The notes: a model not told the origin generated them from the sequence alone. Positions 24,698-36,844 are shown, counted from the first letter of the stretch. The stretch is 64,000 nt of DNA from Trema orientale (GCA_002914845.1 JXTC01000076.1:28454-92453); one strand, 5' to 3'. Numbers and translations: made by a program.

Positions 24698-25090
24698 TTT
24701 GTGCTTGTGTGTCTACAATATAGATAATATTATAAAGTTAATTTAAATCTTAGATAATAGTAAAAATCATGTAGATGTAATATTGTACAGTACACTGGTT
24801 CAAAATCCAACCTTGTTTGATGCTAAATATTATTTCAGTATCCACGTTTTTGTAATGAGAGAATAATACAATTAATCGTATAAAGTTGTAATAAAATTTA
24901 ATTTGGTGGTCAGGTGATGTGGTAATATTGGTATGTTATGATTGTAAAATGAGATTTAGGTTACTTCTGCTTATCTTATGTACAACCAACTAAAAATTGA
25001 TAAGTAGACTGTCACATTACTAAATATAGTCAAAAATTGATATTCATATATAGCTTACTGATAATAAAATTATAATCCAACATATATACA

Positions 25091-25312
25091 TGGTTCCAAT
25101 CTAATATGTATTTTTGTAAGTCGTTGGATCATATTATCTAATGATTATCATAATTTGAATAGTTAGAAAATAAATAAATAGATACTCATTATTTAATATT
25201 TTTCTCTCTCCATCTTTTACCATGAAAAGACATGTGTGATGACTTTTAATTGGGCAAAACAATACCTATAGATTAGTAAAAAAAAATAAATAAATACTGG
25301 ATTGGTGCCCAT
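25091..25312. mobile_element. MITE, family B, copy 2
   Basis: The right end 'actggattggtgcccat' is the same as in the SEC10 intron copy. The interior shares 'cgttggatcat' and 'accatgaaaagacatgtgtgatg'. The left end is diverged. Confidence 0.65.
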
Positions 25313-25330
25313 CTATATATATATTTATCT

Positions 25331-25551
25331 ATACATAGGTATCGTTTTGGCCAATTAAAATTTATCATACACATTTTTTTTTACAGTAAAAAGTAAGATA
25401 GAGAAATAACATTAATGATGCACGTCTTTTCATGCATATCATTACAATCGTTGGATTACTGTTACATGATGATCCAACAGTTAGGAAAAAAAATCTATAT
25501 ATAAGTGTAAAAAAAAAAAAAAAAAAAAAAACCCTACTGGATTAGCGACCA
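25331..25551. mobile_element. MITE, family B, copy 3, next to copy 2
   Basis: The right end is 'accctactggattagcgacc' after an A22 tract. The interior is in opposite orientation to copy 2: 'cttttcatgca' first, 'gttggattactg' later. The left terminus begins at 'acataggtatcgttttggcc', so the outermost part may be missing. Confidence 0.6.
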
Positions 25552-25661
25552 TATATATTTTCCCAACTAAAGTTAGTATCACAAAACACAAAACATATAT
25601 AACTCGATTAACCTTGGAACTACATAATACCATAACACAAAACATATATATATTTCATATT

Positions 25662-25844
25662 GAGTAATGTTATAAGGCATCAATGGTATCCAGCATCACA
25701 ATGACGTGTCTGTCTGTTATTAGATGATTCTAATTAAGAAATTGAGTCCTACATAGTTTCCACTCAAATTATAATTATAATTAGTCAGTAACAGATTGAC
25801 ACATCATATAATGTTGGATATCATATGATGCATTATAGCATTTT
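25662..25844. mobile_element. MITE, family A, copy 2
   Basis: Inverted ends 'gagtaatgttataaggcatc' and 'gatgcattatagcatttt', with the shared core 'aattataattataattag'. About 180 bp and non-coding. Confidence 0.7.
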
Positions 25845-26344
25845 CCATTTTTCAAACATATTTAAAGCAGATAGATTAGGAAATACAGTACGTACGTGTA
25901 TTCACATTCACATGAAGACAAGATTAGGATCATATTAAGAGAGAGATTAAGACAAGAGTAAGGTGCGAGGAGAAAAGAAAAAGTCAAGGTTGACAATACG
26001 AAGTCAAAACACCACCTCATAAACAATAATAGTCACAAGTAGCAATAATTATATTAAACGACTCTCATACACTCTTATGTCTAATACAATAATATATCAT
26101 ACGAATATCTCATAAATAAATTACAAGAGCCTAATCGTGATTATATATATATAACAAATCATGACCATTGGATCAAAGCCTCATAGGATTCTAACAAAGA
26201 GAGTAGTAACGTTGGTATCTTACCCGATACCTAGCATTAAATCACAAGGCACGCGAGTCTGCTAAAAAACAAGCTGTACTAATGGCCTTTTCTTACAAGA
26301 AAAAAAAAAAAAAAAAGGAAGAAAAGAAAAAAAGGGCAAAAAAA
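25845..26344. other. AT-rich intergenic, nothing recognised
   Basis: No gene or clear repeat apart from an A-rich tract at about 26299-26340. Confidence 0.5.
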
Positions 26345-26720
26345 AGATGTGGGCCCCACCAATGTCAACGAGCCTGCGAAGCCACCTCACCTTATATCTC
26401 CTGCACCGTCACTCCCACGCGGTCGAACTCCCAACCCTCGCCAACCCCCAAGTGTAAAACCTCTTCTCTGCCGTCAGATCCACTTACTTTCCCACCTTTT
26501 TAAACGGCTTAGCCGTTAGATCGCCGGCTCACAAGTCTCCACGTACATCTACAAAAGCGGCTCACACTCGCTCGAGTAAGTGGAAATATTATAAACTCGC
26601 TTGTTTATACCTACACGTGGTGGCACTATGGTTCAGCACCACAAAGTCGCTTTGCGTTCGACGTGTCGGTCACGAGATTAACGGATTTGAGCGCCTTGAA
26701 AAAGTTACCGAGTGCCCCGT
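26345..26720. promoter_or_regulatory. Orphan GC-richer island with promoter-like motifs
   Basis: This stretch is clearly richer in G+C and CpG than its surroundings. It has 'gtgggccccac' (26349-26359), which fits the TCP-type site GTGGGNCC on both strands. It also has 'cacgtgg' near 26614 and 'ttagccgttagatcgccgg' near 26509. No coding frame of recognisable content leaves it. It could be an unannotated transcript's promoter or a distal element of the WRKY gene 2.8 kb away. Confidence 0.35.
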
Positions 26721-26762
26721 CTAGTCAAATGAAGCGCATTTACTTAAAAATAAGAAAATATT

Positions 26763-27105
26763 GGCCCGTTTGTTTCAACTATTTCATTCTATTTGAATGT
26801 GTGTTTGTTTTAACAATTCAGTTTTTCTATTCAAATGATCTTTTAGAATTTGTGTTTGTTTCAACAATTCAGTTTTTCCATTCAAATGGTCCATCCAAAA
26901 AGTTAACCATTAGAATGATTTTTTTTGTGTCTTGAATGAGAATAGAGGGGGGAGGTGTTTTTAAATGGTCTATTCCAATGCTCCCATTCTAATTACAATA
27001 CATTTCACTATTTTTTTTAATTCAAATGTCTCTCATTCTAATTATAACACATTCCATAATTTTTATTCAAATACACATATTCAAATAGGCGAACCAAACG
27101 GAGCC
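26763..27105. mobile_element. MITE, family C (Tourist/PIF-Harbinger-like), copy 1
   Basis: Ends are 'ggcccgtttgtttcaac' and 'gcgaaccaaacggagcc', inverted. The interior is made of 'ttcaaatg'/'cattctaatt'-type subrepeats. A possible 3-bp duplication ATT flanks it. It matches the better-preserved copy at 31461. Confidence 0.65.
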
Positions 27106-29170
27106 ATTGTTTTTATTGTTTTTAAGTAACACTTCACTATTATAATGATTTTTTCACTAGTAATTTTAGAAGTTTTTCATTTATAATAAAGTTTGTGAAA
27201 TAATAGTATTGATTTATTTATATGGATGTCTCTTGGCATGTAATTTAGATCTGTGTGGTTCATTTCGTTTGTTCTTGATTTTTTTGTTTTTGTTTTTGTT
27301 TTTCTTTTTTGCTTTCCTTCTAAATTTGAAATTCAAATATTAGACTTTATATTGTCAAATTTTTTTTTTTTGGCGGACAATCAATTATCCTCAGTTTAAA
27401 CAACAAATTTGAGTCAGTAATGATTTTTGAAAGAGCGAAATATATTTCTCTGTTAAAGTTCTAGTTATGTTCAGTATTGTGCATGTAAATTACGTACGTA
27501 GGCACAGCTCATTTGTAGTTGTCTTTCTCTTGAGCGTCAATTGAATTCAATATTGTGATTTTTTTTTTATCTTTGTATTTGGTTGATTACTATAATAATA
27601 AAAAAAAAATCATTTTTTTCCTTATACATCACCTTTTTTTTTTCCTTTTTTTTTCTAATGATCTTTAATTTTATTTGTGATCAAGTTTTTGTAATAATAA
27701 TAGTTTGTTCCACCAGAAAGAAATGATTATTAGTTCAAATTTCTTTTTGAAAGCAATAATGATACATGATAATTGTAAAAAGAAAGTCAAATTGAATATT
27801 GGGTCATTATTATCGGTGTTTATGAATTGGGTTAGGGAGGGTGCAATTTTATGAGAAATACCAAATCTTGACAACTTGAAACGTGAGAGACATTATTGGT
27901 ATTAGATTTGAAAAGCATAAATGTCACATGAGATGTTGCTCATACAAAACATTTTGATGATTCAATAAAATAGATATTTTACGAATTATTTCATTTCGAG
28001 TAGCAATGTTACATGCCCCTCAAGTTTTACAGGTATGATTGTTGGTTCATGTGACCATTCAATCACTCCCATAAAAAGTGACTACAGTAAAAATATGTAC
28101 GTTTTGTTTGAGAGAATAATTGTTTAAATTATTTCTCTTCTATTTTCATAATTTTATNAATTTCAAGATCAATTTCCCTCTAATTAGGGTTGTTTATTCC
28201 ACCCACAGAACCTAATTGTGTCAAACTAATGCACACCAATAACTTTTGATCTTCTTAAAAGCTTGAACAAAATATTTAAGGAAATAAAGATGTAAAACAT
28301 TAGGATAATTGTTCAAATTTTTTTTCTTAATAAAAAAAAACTAAATGTGGGTTAGTGAGTATTTATATATGCACTATTTTCAATAGTTTGAACATAATCT
28401 TCACATCTATTTACATATAAATAACAAGTAGTCTTTCCACCTAAAAAATGATAGAATAATTATAGGAACATCAAAATATTACAAAATATATATATGTATA
28501 TTAACGTGACATGCATTTTAATCACTTTTTATTTTAGAGTGAGACTACACTATTTAAAATTATGTGATTAAAAATAATGATACAACGTAAATTTTTAGTG
28601 CAAAATTTTGGTGTCCCATTAAATAATAAAGCAGTACATTTTATTCTTTATTCAGATTTTGCTTTGAATAATTCTAAAAATTGTATAATTTGGAATACTT
28701 ATTGATTTCAATTTTTTTTCAAACAACTATAGATATTCATATTAATTTGAATCTCTATTGGTATTAAATTATCAATCTTCCGAGCATAAAAATCCGGTAA
28801 CTTTTAGACTTTCCTTTACTGGAGACTAATTTCTAATTTTACAGATACTTCCAGAGAGTGGCTTTATGCGGTTCTTACCCACCCACCCAGATTTGGCAAA
28901 TCAACTAAAACCCTCTTTTTTGATAAGAGCACCCTCAATTTTAACCTCCTCTTTTTTATTTTATTTTATAATATTTGAATTTATTAATTAATTATATCTT
29001 TCTCTTTTTGTCGGTATAACTCACGAGCTCCACTCCCAAGACACCGTGTGGAATTTTTCCTCATCAAATCCAGCTTTGACATTTTCCCAAGTCAACCCCC
29101 AAAACCAAAAGCCAGTTTTCCATTTCTCAGTACCCAAATAAATGAGTAAATTAAATTTTTTTTTTTTTTA
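27106..29170. other. AT-rich intergenic upstream of the WRKY gene
   Basis: No gene is seen; there is a single N at 28158. A diverged MITE D-like stretch may lie near 28440-28620 ('cgtgacatgcattttaatcac'). A W-box core (AGTCAA, i.e. TTGACT on the minus strand) lies at 29090-29095. Confidence 0.45.
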
Positions 29171-29391
29171 AAAAGCAAAGCGCTGCATAGAGATGCCAAC
29201 CCCACCTCTCCCTCTCTCTCTCTCTCTCTAAAAGAACCCACTTGTATCTTTCTCTCTCCACTCTCTAGACTTTTTGTGAAAACCCACTTTCTCTCTCTAT
29301 ATATACATGTTGCTATATATTATTCTTTTCCCACTCATTTGCATCCTTATCTTTCTCTCCCTCACCAAAAGTCAGCGCCTTCTTTTGTCTT

Positions 29392-29427
<36 letters not shown>

Positions 29428-29487
29428 CTCAGAGCCAGAGCAGAGACACACAAAGGTGCAGAGCTTCACAGAGCTTGTCGGGGAGCC
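29171..29487 (+). promoter_or_regulatory. WRKY gene core promoter and CT-rich leader
   Basis: A candidate TATA box, TATATATA, lies at 29298-29305. It would place transcription start near 29330, leaving a leader of about 150 nt with a pure CT run (about 29396-29422). More CT runs lie at about 29211-29230. Pyrimidine-rich leaders are common in plant genes. The start site itself is inferred. Confidence 0.45.
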
Positions 29488-30834
29488 ATGGACGACGACT
29501 GGGATCTTCAGGCAGTCGTGAGAGGCTGCTCCATAGCCGGCGCCGGAGCCGGAGCAGCTTCTACTACTACTGCCACGTCAACCACCTCATCTTCTGTTTT
29601 CATGGCGGACTTCCAAGCTGTCTCCACGACCAGCTCCTCTTCGTCTCTGTTTTCTTCTTCTTATTCACCATTTGGTTTTAGTCAACACCATGGTTCTTCT
29701 GGTCAACTCTTTCTTCTTCCAGATCCCAACAATTTCAGGCCCAGAAACGTCGTCGTTGAGGAGCTTCATGAGCTTTACAAGCCTTTCTTCCCCAAATCTC
29801 AGACTCATATTCAGATTCAGACTCAGACTCAGACTCCTCTGTCTTCGCTTTCTTCGATATGTAGTAGTAGCACTGCTAGTACTATTACTACCACCAGGTC
29901 AAATGACCAAATACGACAACTAAAGCAAGCTCACCAACCCACAAAGCAATCTCTCAATAATGCCTCTTCTACCACCCCTCGATCCAAAAAAAGGTAAAAA
30001 GAAAAAGGGTTTGAACTTGAAGTTTGATCCTGTTTTGTGATGTCGTTTACTTTGTAACTTTGTTGAGAATTGGTGTCGTTTATGGTCTATTGATTCATTT
30101 GTTCAAATCCCCATTTCAGGAAGAATCAGCTGAAGAAAGTTTGCCAAGTACCAGCTGAGAGTCTCTCTTCGGATATCTGGGCTTGGCGTAAATATGGCCA
30201 AAAACCCATCAAAGGCTCTCCATATCCAAGGTAGTTTTTACTTTTTAAGCACTCAAACCCTTGTTTTTTCCCATAAATATTTTTGTTATTTGGCTTAGTT
30301 CATGATTATTAAAGATGGGTTCTTTTTTCTTTTAGGGGATACTATAGATGTAGTAGCTCAAAAGGTTGTTTGGCCCGGAAACAAGTGGAGCGGAACCGGG
30401 TCGACCCGGGCATGTTCATTGTCACATATACCGCCGAGCACAACCACCCAGCTCCGACTCACCGAAACTCACTCGCTGGCTCCACTCGCCAGAAGCCCTC
30501 CACCCCACAATCCATCTCCGGCGCCGCCGGCGAACCCAACAATCCGGCGACCAAGCCTTCTTCTCCGGCGACCTCAGGTGAAGAAGAGCTGGCAGTGCCT
30601 CAAGCTCATAGTACAACCACCGAGAGCAAAGATGGACCTGAGAGTGTTTTAATGGATGATGACGATGAAGATGAGCTTGGGTTCTCTGATATGGCTGTGA
30701 GCGACGATTTCTTCGTGGGCTTGGAGGGTCTCGGCGGTCCGGCCACCGGAGACGTCTTTTCAGATCATTTTTCGTCGAGTTTTCCCCTTTCCTGGGTCGC
30801 TAACAACGCCGCCACGGCCGCCAGCGGCGGCTGA
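29488..30834 (+). CDS. WRKY22: WRKY transcription factor, group IIe (WRKY22/27-like)
   Basis: Three exons join in frame: 29488-29993, 30120-30230 and 30336-30834, giving 371 residues. The N-terminus '[14 protein letters not shown]' is typical of the WRKY22/27/29 branch. A Ser/Thr/Gln-rich region follows (about 20-165), then a basic stretch. The WRKY domain has 'WRKYGQK' at about residue 190 and a C-x5-C-x23-H-x-H zinc finger. The second intron splits the Arg codon of 'PYPR|GYYRC', the conserved intron of this group. After the domain comes '[20 protein letters not shown]', then an acidic patch and a 'SDDFF' C-terminal region. These factors bind W-boxes (TTGACC/T) and act in flagellin-triggered MAPK defence signalling (family knowledge). 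The gene is intact. WRKY27 is the main alternative name. Confidence 0.93.
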
Positions 30835-31460
30835 GTCGCCGGAGAATTCGGTGTACTACATGGGTTTTGTGCGTTTTGTCAAACAAACAACACAATCTTG
30901 GGGAAGAGAGAGCGAGAGAGAGAGAGAATAGTGATATGGTGGAATGGAATGGAGTGGAATCTTTGGCTAACAATGCTTTAGTGCAGAGGAAAAACAGAGT
31001 TGTAATTAGTCATTTAATTATCTCTTTTTTTTTTTGGTTAATTAATTTATTTTGGTTTGAGTAAAGGTAAAACTAGTGATTAATTTCAAGAATCATTATT
31101 ACTCCATTCTGCTTACAGATTATATGTATTTACCGCTATTAGTACAATTGTTGGAAGATTCTATTCGTCTCCCCATTTGTGTAAAATTTGGAATCAAATT
31201 CGTCCAAGTTAAACAATTTGTCCACGTTTAATTTAAAGTGTTATTAATATTGTTTGTTGTAAAAATTACAAAATAACACGTTTATTATCACCAAATTTTG
31301 TATGTACATACTCCAGTGATAAAAAGAAAAGAGATTTTTGTCGAAGCTGGTTAGAGTTTTTGTAAGTGATAAGATCTACAAGACATGACATGAATTTAGA
31401 GTTTTTTTTTTTTTTTGTAATAAATTTTTATTCCACAAAAATGTCTCTCTAAAACATTTA
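30835..31460. other. WRKY 3' UTR and flank
   Basis: A GA-rich run at about 30906-30927 and T-rich sequence near 31024-31036 belong to the likely 3' UTR. No further gene. Confidence 0.5.
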
Positions 31461-31821
31461 AGGCCCTGTTTGTTTCGCCTATTTGAATGTGTGTATTTGA
31501 ATGAAAATTGTGGAATGAGTTATAATTGGAATGGAAGACATTTGAATGAAAAAAATAGTAGAATGGGTTATAATTAGAATGGGAGTATTGGAATGGACCA
31601 TTCAAAAACACTTCTTCCCCTCTATTCTCATCCAAGACACAAAAATCCATTCAAATAGTTGATATGACTGATGAACCATTTGAATGGAAAAACTAAATTA
31701 TTGAAACAAACACTCATTTCAAAAGACCATTTGAATGGAAAATTTAGAGTTGTTGAAACAAACACTCATTCAAATGAATTTTCCATTCCAATGGAATGGA
31801 ATGGGCGAACCAAACGGCCCC
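31461..31821. mobile_element. MITE, family C (Tourist/PIF-Harbinger-like), copy 2
   Basis: Terminal inverted repeats are 'aggccctgtttgtttcgcc' and 'gggcgaaccaaacggcccc'. A TTA flanks each side (31458-31460 and 31822-31824). A TTA target duplication and a 'GGSCCTGTTTGG'-type end are hallmarks of Tourist/PIF-Harbinger elements. The interior is built from 'catttgaatgg'-like subrepeats. About 360 bp and non-coding. Confidence 0.8.
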
Positions 31822-31824
31822 TTA

Positions 31825-33293
31825 GTTTAATGTATAGTTTCTCTTTATATTTTAGAGGTGAAATTTACCTATTTAGTGATATGGAGTTTCAAAAATGTGA
31901 ATTGAATTCAAAATGGAATGGAATTTTGAGTATTTGGAGACAAAAGAATTTGGCATATCCCCTGGTTGTGAAGATTCACTTATAGCCCCTGCCTTTTTAT
32001 GGTATTACTGTAGCTTCTCAGAAACCAGCGGAGAGGAGTTACTGCGAAAGTAACAATTCTCAAGTCTGAACAAGTTGCAGTATCTTCTTTTGTGGTTTTG
32101 ATGCGACAAAACTTCTACTTCAGTAAATTTAGTTACACTTGCAACAAATATTACAAACGTTTTTTTTTAGAAGAAAATAAATTTACTGTAGCACATAATA
32201 TTTTATAATTTTTGTTGGTCAAAAAAATAAAGAACGGTTTCTAGGATTATTTTAGATGTAGTTCTGATCGGTCATTAATTGAATTCATGTGTGCCTTTGA
32301 GTTTCACTATTGTACATTTGGACTGTAGACGCTAGGCAATATTGATTTGTCAAATTTATTTCTTATCATTATAGCAAAGCAGCGTATTATGGTTCTTTTT
32401 CTTTTCTTTTTTTTTTCCCCCCAAATGGTCTTCATATCTAGTGCTCTCTTAATTTTAAGTTTTTACTTCTTGAACTGAAAAATATTTATAATTCCAGTCT
32501 CCAGAAACCATAACATGCACCTTAAGCATAAATTGTAGGTTTTTAACCACTATCCCACATTGCAGAGAAAGGATTTAGAATGATGTTGTATGTTTGAATA
32601 ATCTGCTCCATAAAATTGTGAGATGGGAGGATTTTTTAAATTAAAACTGAATTTTGGTCATATATCTTTAAATTATAACTGAATTTTTGTCAATGTTTTG
32701 GTTGTTCTTGGGTTTTTTTCAATTCTTGTTTGTTTATTTCTTTATATTATGTTTTAACGAGAAATAATGATAATGTAATGAAATTCCTTTGTATACATAA
32801 ATACATATACCTCTCATCAATAAATGTAGATGTTTTAAAGGGAACTAATGGAATGAACGAGAACTAATGGAATGAAATCTCGTGTATTTTGATTGAATTT
32901 CATTCAACTAAATTGTTACTAAATACCGCTAAAAAAAAAAAAAAAAAACTGTTACTAAAATAGCCGTTACATATCTTCAGTAAATATAAACTATACAAAA
33001 TTTTTTTGAGTAAATATTTTATTTATTAGAAGCGAATGGAAAAATTGATTTTAATTGTGCATATCAGTTTTAAATTAAAATATTTTAATTAAGAATTTTG
33101 CAGTAATTTCTTCACAGATAAACGTCTTTAGCAATGAACAATGAACCAATATTAAAAAAAAAAAGAAAAGTAACAATAGGCAAATAAAAAAATGAATAGT
33201 CACTTTCATCCAAAATGAATAGTGTTTAATTGGATGATCAACGACTCTCTCTCTCAAAGACATGCACAATAAGAGAAGAAAGAAACTTATTAT
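31825..33293. other. AT-rich intergenic, nothing recognised
   Basis: No coding frame of recognisable content. A-tracts occur near 32930-32948 and 33152-33170. Confidence 0.5.
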
Positions 33294-33475
33294 AATAATG
33301 TTATGGGACACCATATGATGTCCAATACTATATGATGTGTCATTCTATTATTGAGTATTTATAGTTAGCTTTTAGGTGAGCTCATGTGAGACCAAATTTA
33401 TTAATTAGAATCACCGAATAACAGACTAATACATGTTATTATAGTGTAGAATACCTTTGGTGGCTCATAACATTG
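33294..33475. mobile_element. MITE, family A, copy 3
   Basis: Ends 'aataatgttatgggacacc' and 'ggtggctcataacattgct' are inverted. About 180 bp, directly followed by copy 4. Confidence 0.7.
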
Positions 33476-33488
33476 CTGATATATAATT

Positions 33489-33672
33489 GAATAATGCTAT
33501 GGGGCACCAGTGGTGCCCAGCACCACAATGATGTGTCAGTCTGTCACTGGTTAATTATAATTATAATTCACGTGGGACCCATGTGGGACCCAATTCATTA
33601 ATTAAATCATCTAGTGATAAACAGACATGTCATTGTGGTGCTGGGCACCACTGATGCCTTATAGTATTGCTC
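33489..33672. mobile_element. MITE, family A, copy 4: near-perfect long hairpin
   Basis: The two arms, about 60 bp each, are close reverse complements, including the shared block 'agtggtgcccagcaccac' and 'tgtca(g)tctg'-type continuation. The loop includes 'cgtgggacccatgtgggacc'. It is the best-preserved member of the family in this window. Confidence 0.8.
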
Positions 33673-34584
33673 TATATAATTAGTATATAAGAAAGGGTTA
33701 AAGGAGAGTACAAATATAAAATGTGTATTTATTATTTTTTTTTCCAACTACTCAAATTATTATAGTTGTTGGATAATATGATCCAATGACTGAAAAAGAA
33801 AAAAAAATACGGTAAAGAAAAATATTCCCTAATGACACCTAGTTCCTCGTATAATTTAAGAGTCAATAATAACATTATCATTTCATAATATTTTCTTTTA
33901 TATATTAATGCATATATGGGCGTATAATTTCGAGTACTTATTTTAGTATATTAATTATTTTTATAATATTTATTTGTGAAGTAATTTTACAGTGAAATGT
34001 TCAAGACACACTCTTTGGTACAAATTTGATGTGTATATTATTCAATTTTAATTGAATTCTAAATGGCTAGATTTTATTGGTTTATAATAATAAACACTAG
34101 AATAGCTGAATTCATTTTATACTATTTCATACATTTGGTCATTTATTAAGTATCGGATATGTTTAATTTTACTCAAGATATATCTATTTGTTTAGATGTC
34201 TAAAATGTGCCCAATTTATGATTTTTGTGTGATTTAATTATTTATTAGAATAAAAAAAAGGGGTAAATTCAATACCTGAGCTTCATTAAGTCAGCAACAT
34301 ACAAAATGTAGCTTATATTGACTTGAATATTCTATTTTGAGCCATTTTCTCACTACTACATAGAAGTTAAACCCTTTTTTATTTGTTTTTTCTAGAGTTT
34401 ATTCCATCTCAGATATAATTGTGATCGTGATTGAGTTTTGCTTTAAACAAAAAGTTAGTCTAGTTTTCATACAATTCAAGAACTCCGAAGATATTTTCCC
34501 TTGGTAACTAACACTTAATTATTTCATATAAATTCTTCAGACATGTCTATGGGTTATTTTGTTTAGGATATCTATATATTTATA
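33673..34584. other. AT-rich intergenic
   Basis: Near 33715-33830, 'ccaactactcaaattattatagttgttgga' recalls the interior of MITE family B and may be a decayed copy. Nothing else is recognised. Confidence 0.4.
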
Positions 34585-34819
34585 GGTTGCCAATTCAGTA
34601 GGTATTTTTTTTAACTTATGTGTAGGTATTTTTTTTTAACCGTTGGATCATCTTCCAATGGTGATCCAATGGCTATAATGAGATACATGAAAAGACGTAC
34701 ATTATTAATGCTATTTCTCTCGCATATTTTTTACAATAAAAAAATATACATAATAAATTTGCATTGGTCAAAATGATACCTATGTGTAAAAAAAAAAAAT
34801 ACCTACTGGATTGGTGCCT
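34585..34819. mobile_element. MITE, family B, copy 4
   Basis: Inverted ends: 'gttgccaattcagtaggta' plus T8, and A12 plus 'tacctactggattggtgcc'. The interior has 'cgttggatcatcttccaatg' and 'catgaaaagacgtacatta'. The flanks are TATA-rich. Confidence 0.75.
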
Positions 34820-35799
34820 ATATATATATATGTATGACATATAGTATATGTGGGAATGAAGGAAGGAAGTTTATATTTGTACATAACTGATATTCTCGTG
34901 TTATCTTTCCATTTTACTAAATGATTATAAGAAATTAGAATTTCTAGATAAAGTGGATAGGAAAGTTGTCAATTATATGCGTATATATATGGCAAGAATT
35001 AGATGACTTCTAGTTGTAGTTAATAGAAGACAAAGTTTAATGTTTTAGTTGTGTGCGTGTGTATATATATATATATTAACATATGAAATTATTATAGTTT
35101 TTCTTTTATAGTTATAAGTATATATATATGCTGTAAGTGTGTGGCCATTAAAAAAAATAAAACAAAACAAAAGAAAAGAGAGATTATTAACACGCATCTA
35201 GTTATTATTTTTTTTACCATGTGAGTGAATTTTTGGGTCTTGATATTGTCTATCGTGCTTGTATGATGGTTTTGTGTATGTACACGTATTTAATTAGAGG
35301 TCAATATTGTTTTACCATATGTAAGTAGAACTTATATACTAGAATTCTACAAACCATAAGACCCGTTGATTTTACTAATATATATAACTATTGGTTTTAA
35401 CTTTTTAGGCTACCGATGTTTATATTCTTAAACCGGTTTCCGAAAACAAGTTTAGAGAGTCAGTATCTTATTGTTGGAGTAATCTATAAAATGAATATTA
35501 ATTCCCAATTGATTCTTAAAATTTTCTACTACTCCTTTGTGTGATGTTAATTTAGTCGAACGCTTAGAATAATGCTTATTTGTTTTATGAGAATAATCTA
35601 TAAATATTGATTTGGCAAATGTATATTAATTAGTTAATTTCTTGGTGTTTTCTATTCTCTATTAAGACACATATTAAAAACTAATTATCTTCAAGCAAAG
35701 TTTAAAACAAAATTTGTAGCACCACATGCATAAAGATATTATTTGGATAATAATAGGAGCACGTCAACTATACAAAGAATGCAGAGCATTTCCCAAGAA
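34820..35799. other. AT-rich intergenic, nothing recognised
   Basis: Short TA microsatellites occur (for example about 35062-35076). No gene. Confidence 0.5.
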
Positions 35800-36677
35800 G
35801 AACACATAAAAGCTCGGAATCGAGGTAAGTGACGTCAAACATGCAACGTAAGAAATTCTTTATTTATGTGAATCTGTGGAATCTATGAATATGTATACAT
35901 ACGTATCTGTTGTTCAACTTTGCATTAGACATGAACACGTAGTATATTTATATTGTCTGACGAGTATTGATGAATAGGGTATAGCGGGCCTATGCCCAAA
36001 TATGTGATATGATTCCTTTGGGGACACTCTACTTCCTTCGGAGTTACTCTGGTCCTTTCGGAGACACTATGGTTCCTTCGGGAACACTCTGACGGTGGTC
36101 TGTGGTAGACCTCTGCAGTACACAGAGAGGAATTCTCTGGGGCTTGTGACCTCCATATAGCTCATGATATGTTATATATTCTCTGAGTAGCTCAGTATGC
36201 GATTTACGGTCTTGTCAGGCAATACAATATACATAGAGATCCCAACCATATGATTATTTGTTTCATATTATATGCACTATTGCATATGTTACTTACTGAG
36301 TTTCATATTCACAAATATTCTTACATTGCAGAAGGTACTGATGATATGTGAGTTTGGAAGAGCAGCGCGGACTTTTTAACCGCGGCTTGCATATATGAGC
36401 ATTATGACGCTATATTTTTCTGAGAGAGAATTTTGAATCTGTTTTGTCTATATATATTATGAGTGACTATATGAGAGGTCTACTATGTATGTATATATGT
36501 ATATATATGTTAAACTATATATATAATTATGAGTGAAATTAGTATGTTATTTCTAGAAAATTTAAAAGTTTTAATTTTTTACTATTTCATTAATTTTAGT
36601 CTAGTAGCACTTTCCAATTTTACAAAATATTCATTAGAATATCTCATAAGTACGTGTGTGAAATTAGGGGACGTTAC
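35800..36677 (+). mobile_element. LTR fragment of a retrotransposon (probably Ty3/gypsy type)
   Basis: The right end 'ggggacgttaca' (to 36677) is a typical 3' terminus of plant gypsy LTRs, which start TGTAACG. Upstream lie 'aatcgaggtaagtgac' and 'ttacttactgagtttcata', wording common in such LTRs. Four imperfect ~20-bp repeats of 'ccttcgg(g/a)(g/a)acactctg' type lie at about 36011-36090. No 5' terminus or target duplication was found, so the left limit is approximate. Confidence 0.45.
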
Positions 36678-36844
36678 ACCTACTGCCCTCATATTGAAAC
36701 GTAATCTATCTTTGATGCGGAGAAATGTGGTAAGCCATTTCTAGCTCAAGATTCCAATAAGGATATGCTTGAAAGTTCCCACCTACAACTCACAGCGGCA
36801 TAGTGTAAACTCCCCATTTCCACAAGCACATAACATGAAACAGG

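Larger units (their letters stand above)
20978..25090. other. SEC10 3' UTR and intergenic region
   Basis: The SEC10 3' UTR probably runs to about 21.25 kb, where T-rich and 'tttgtaac'-type sequence precedes AT-rich DNA; no perfect AATAAA decides the site. Beyond that I see no gene. Short open frames near 22.6-22.9 kb come from T- and A-tracts. Confidence 0.5.

Noticed and set aside
29307-29681. 124-codon frame overlapping the WRKY start as a regulatory uORF
   Set aside because: Its ATG (29307) lies just past the likely TATA box (29298-29305) and so before the expected transcription start. The peptide is a read-through of CT repeats and the WRKY frame.
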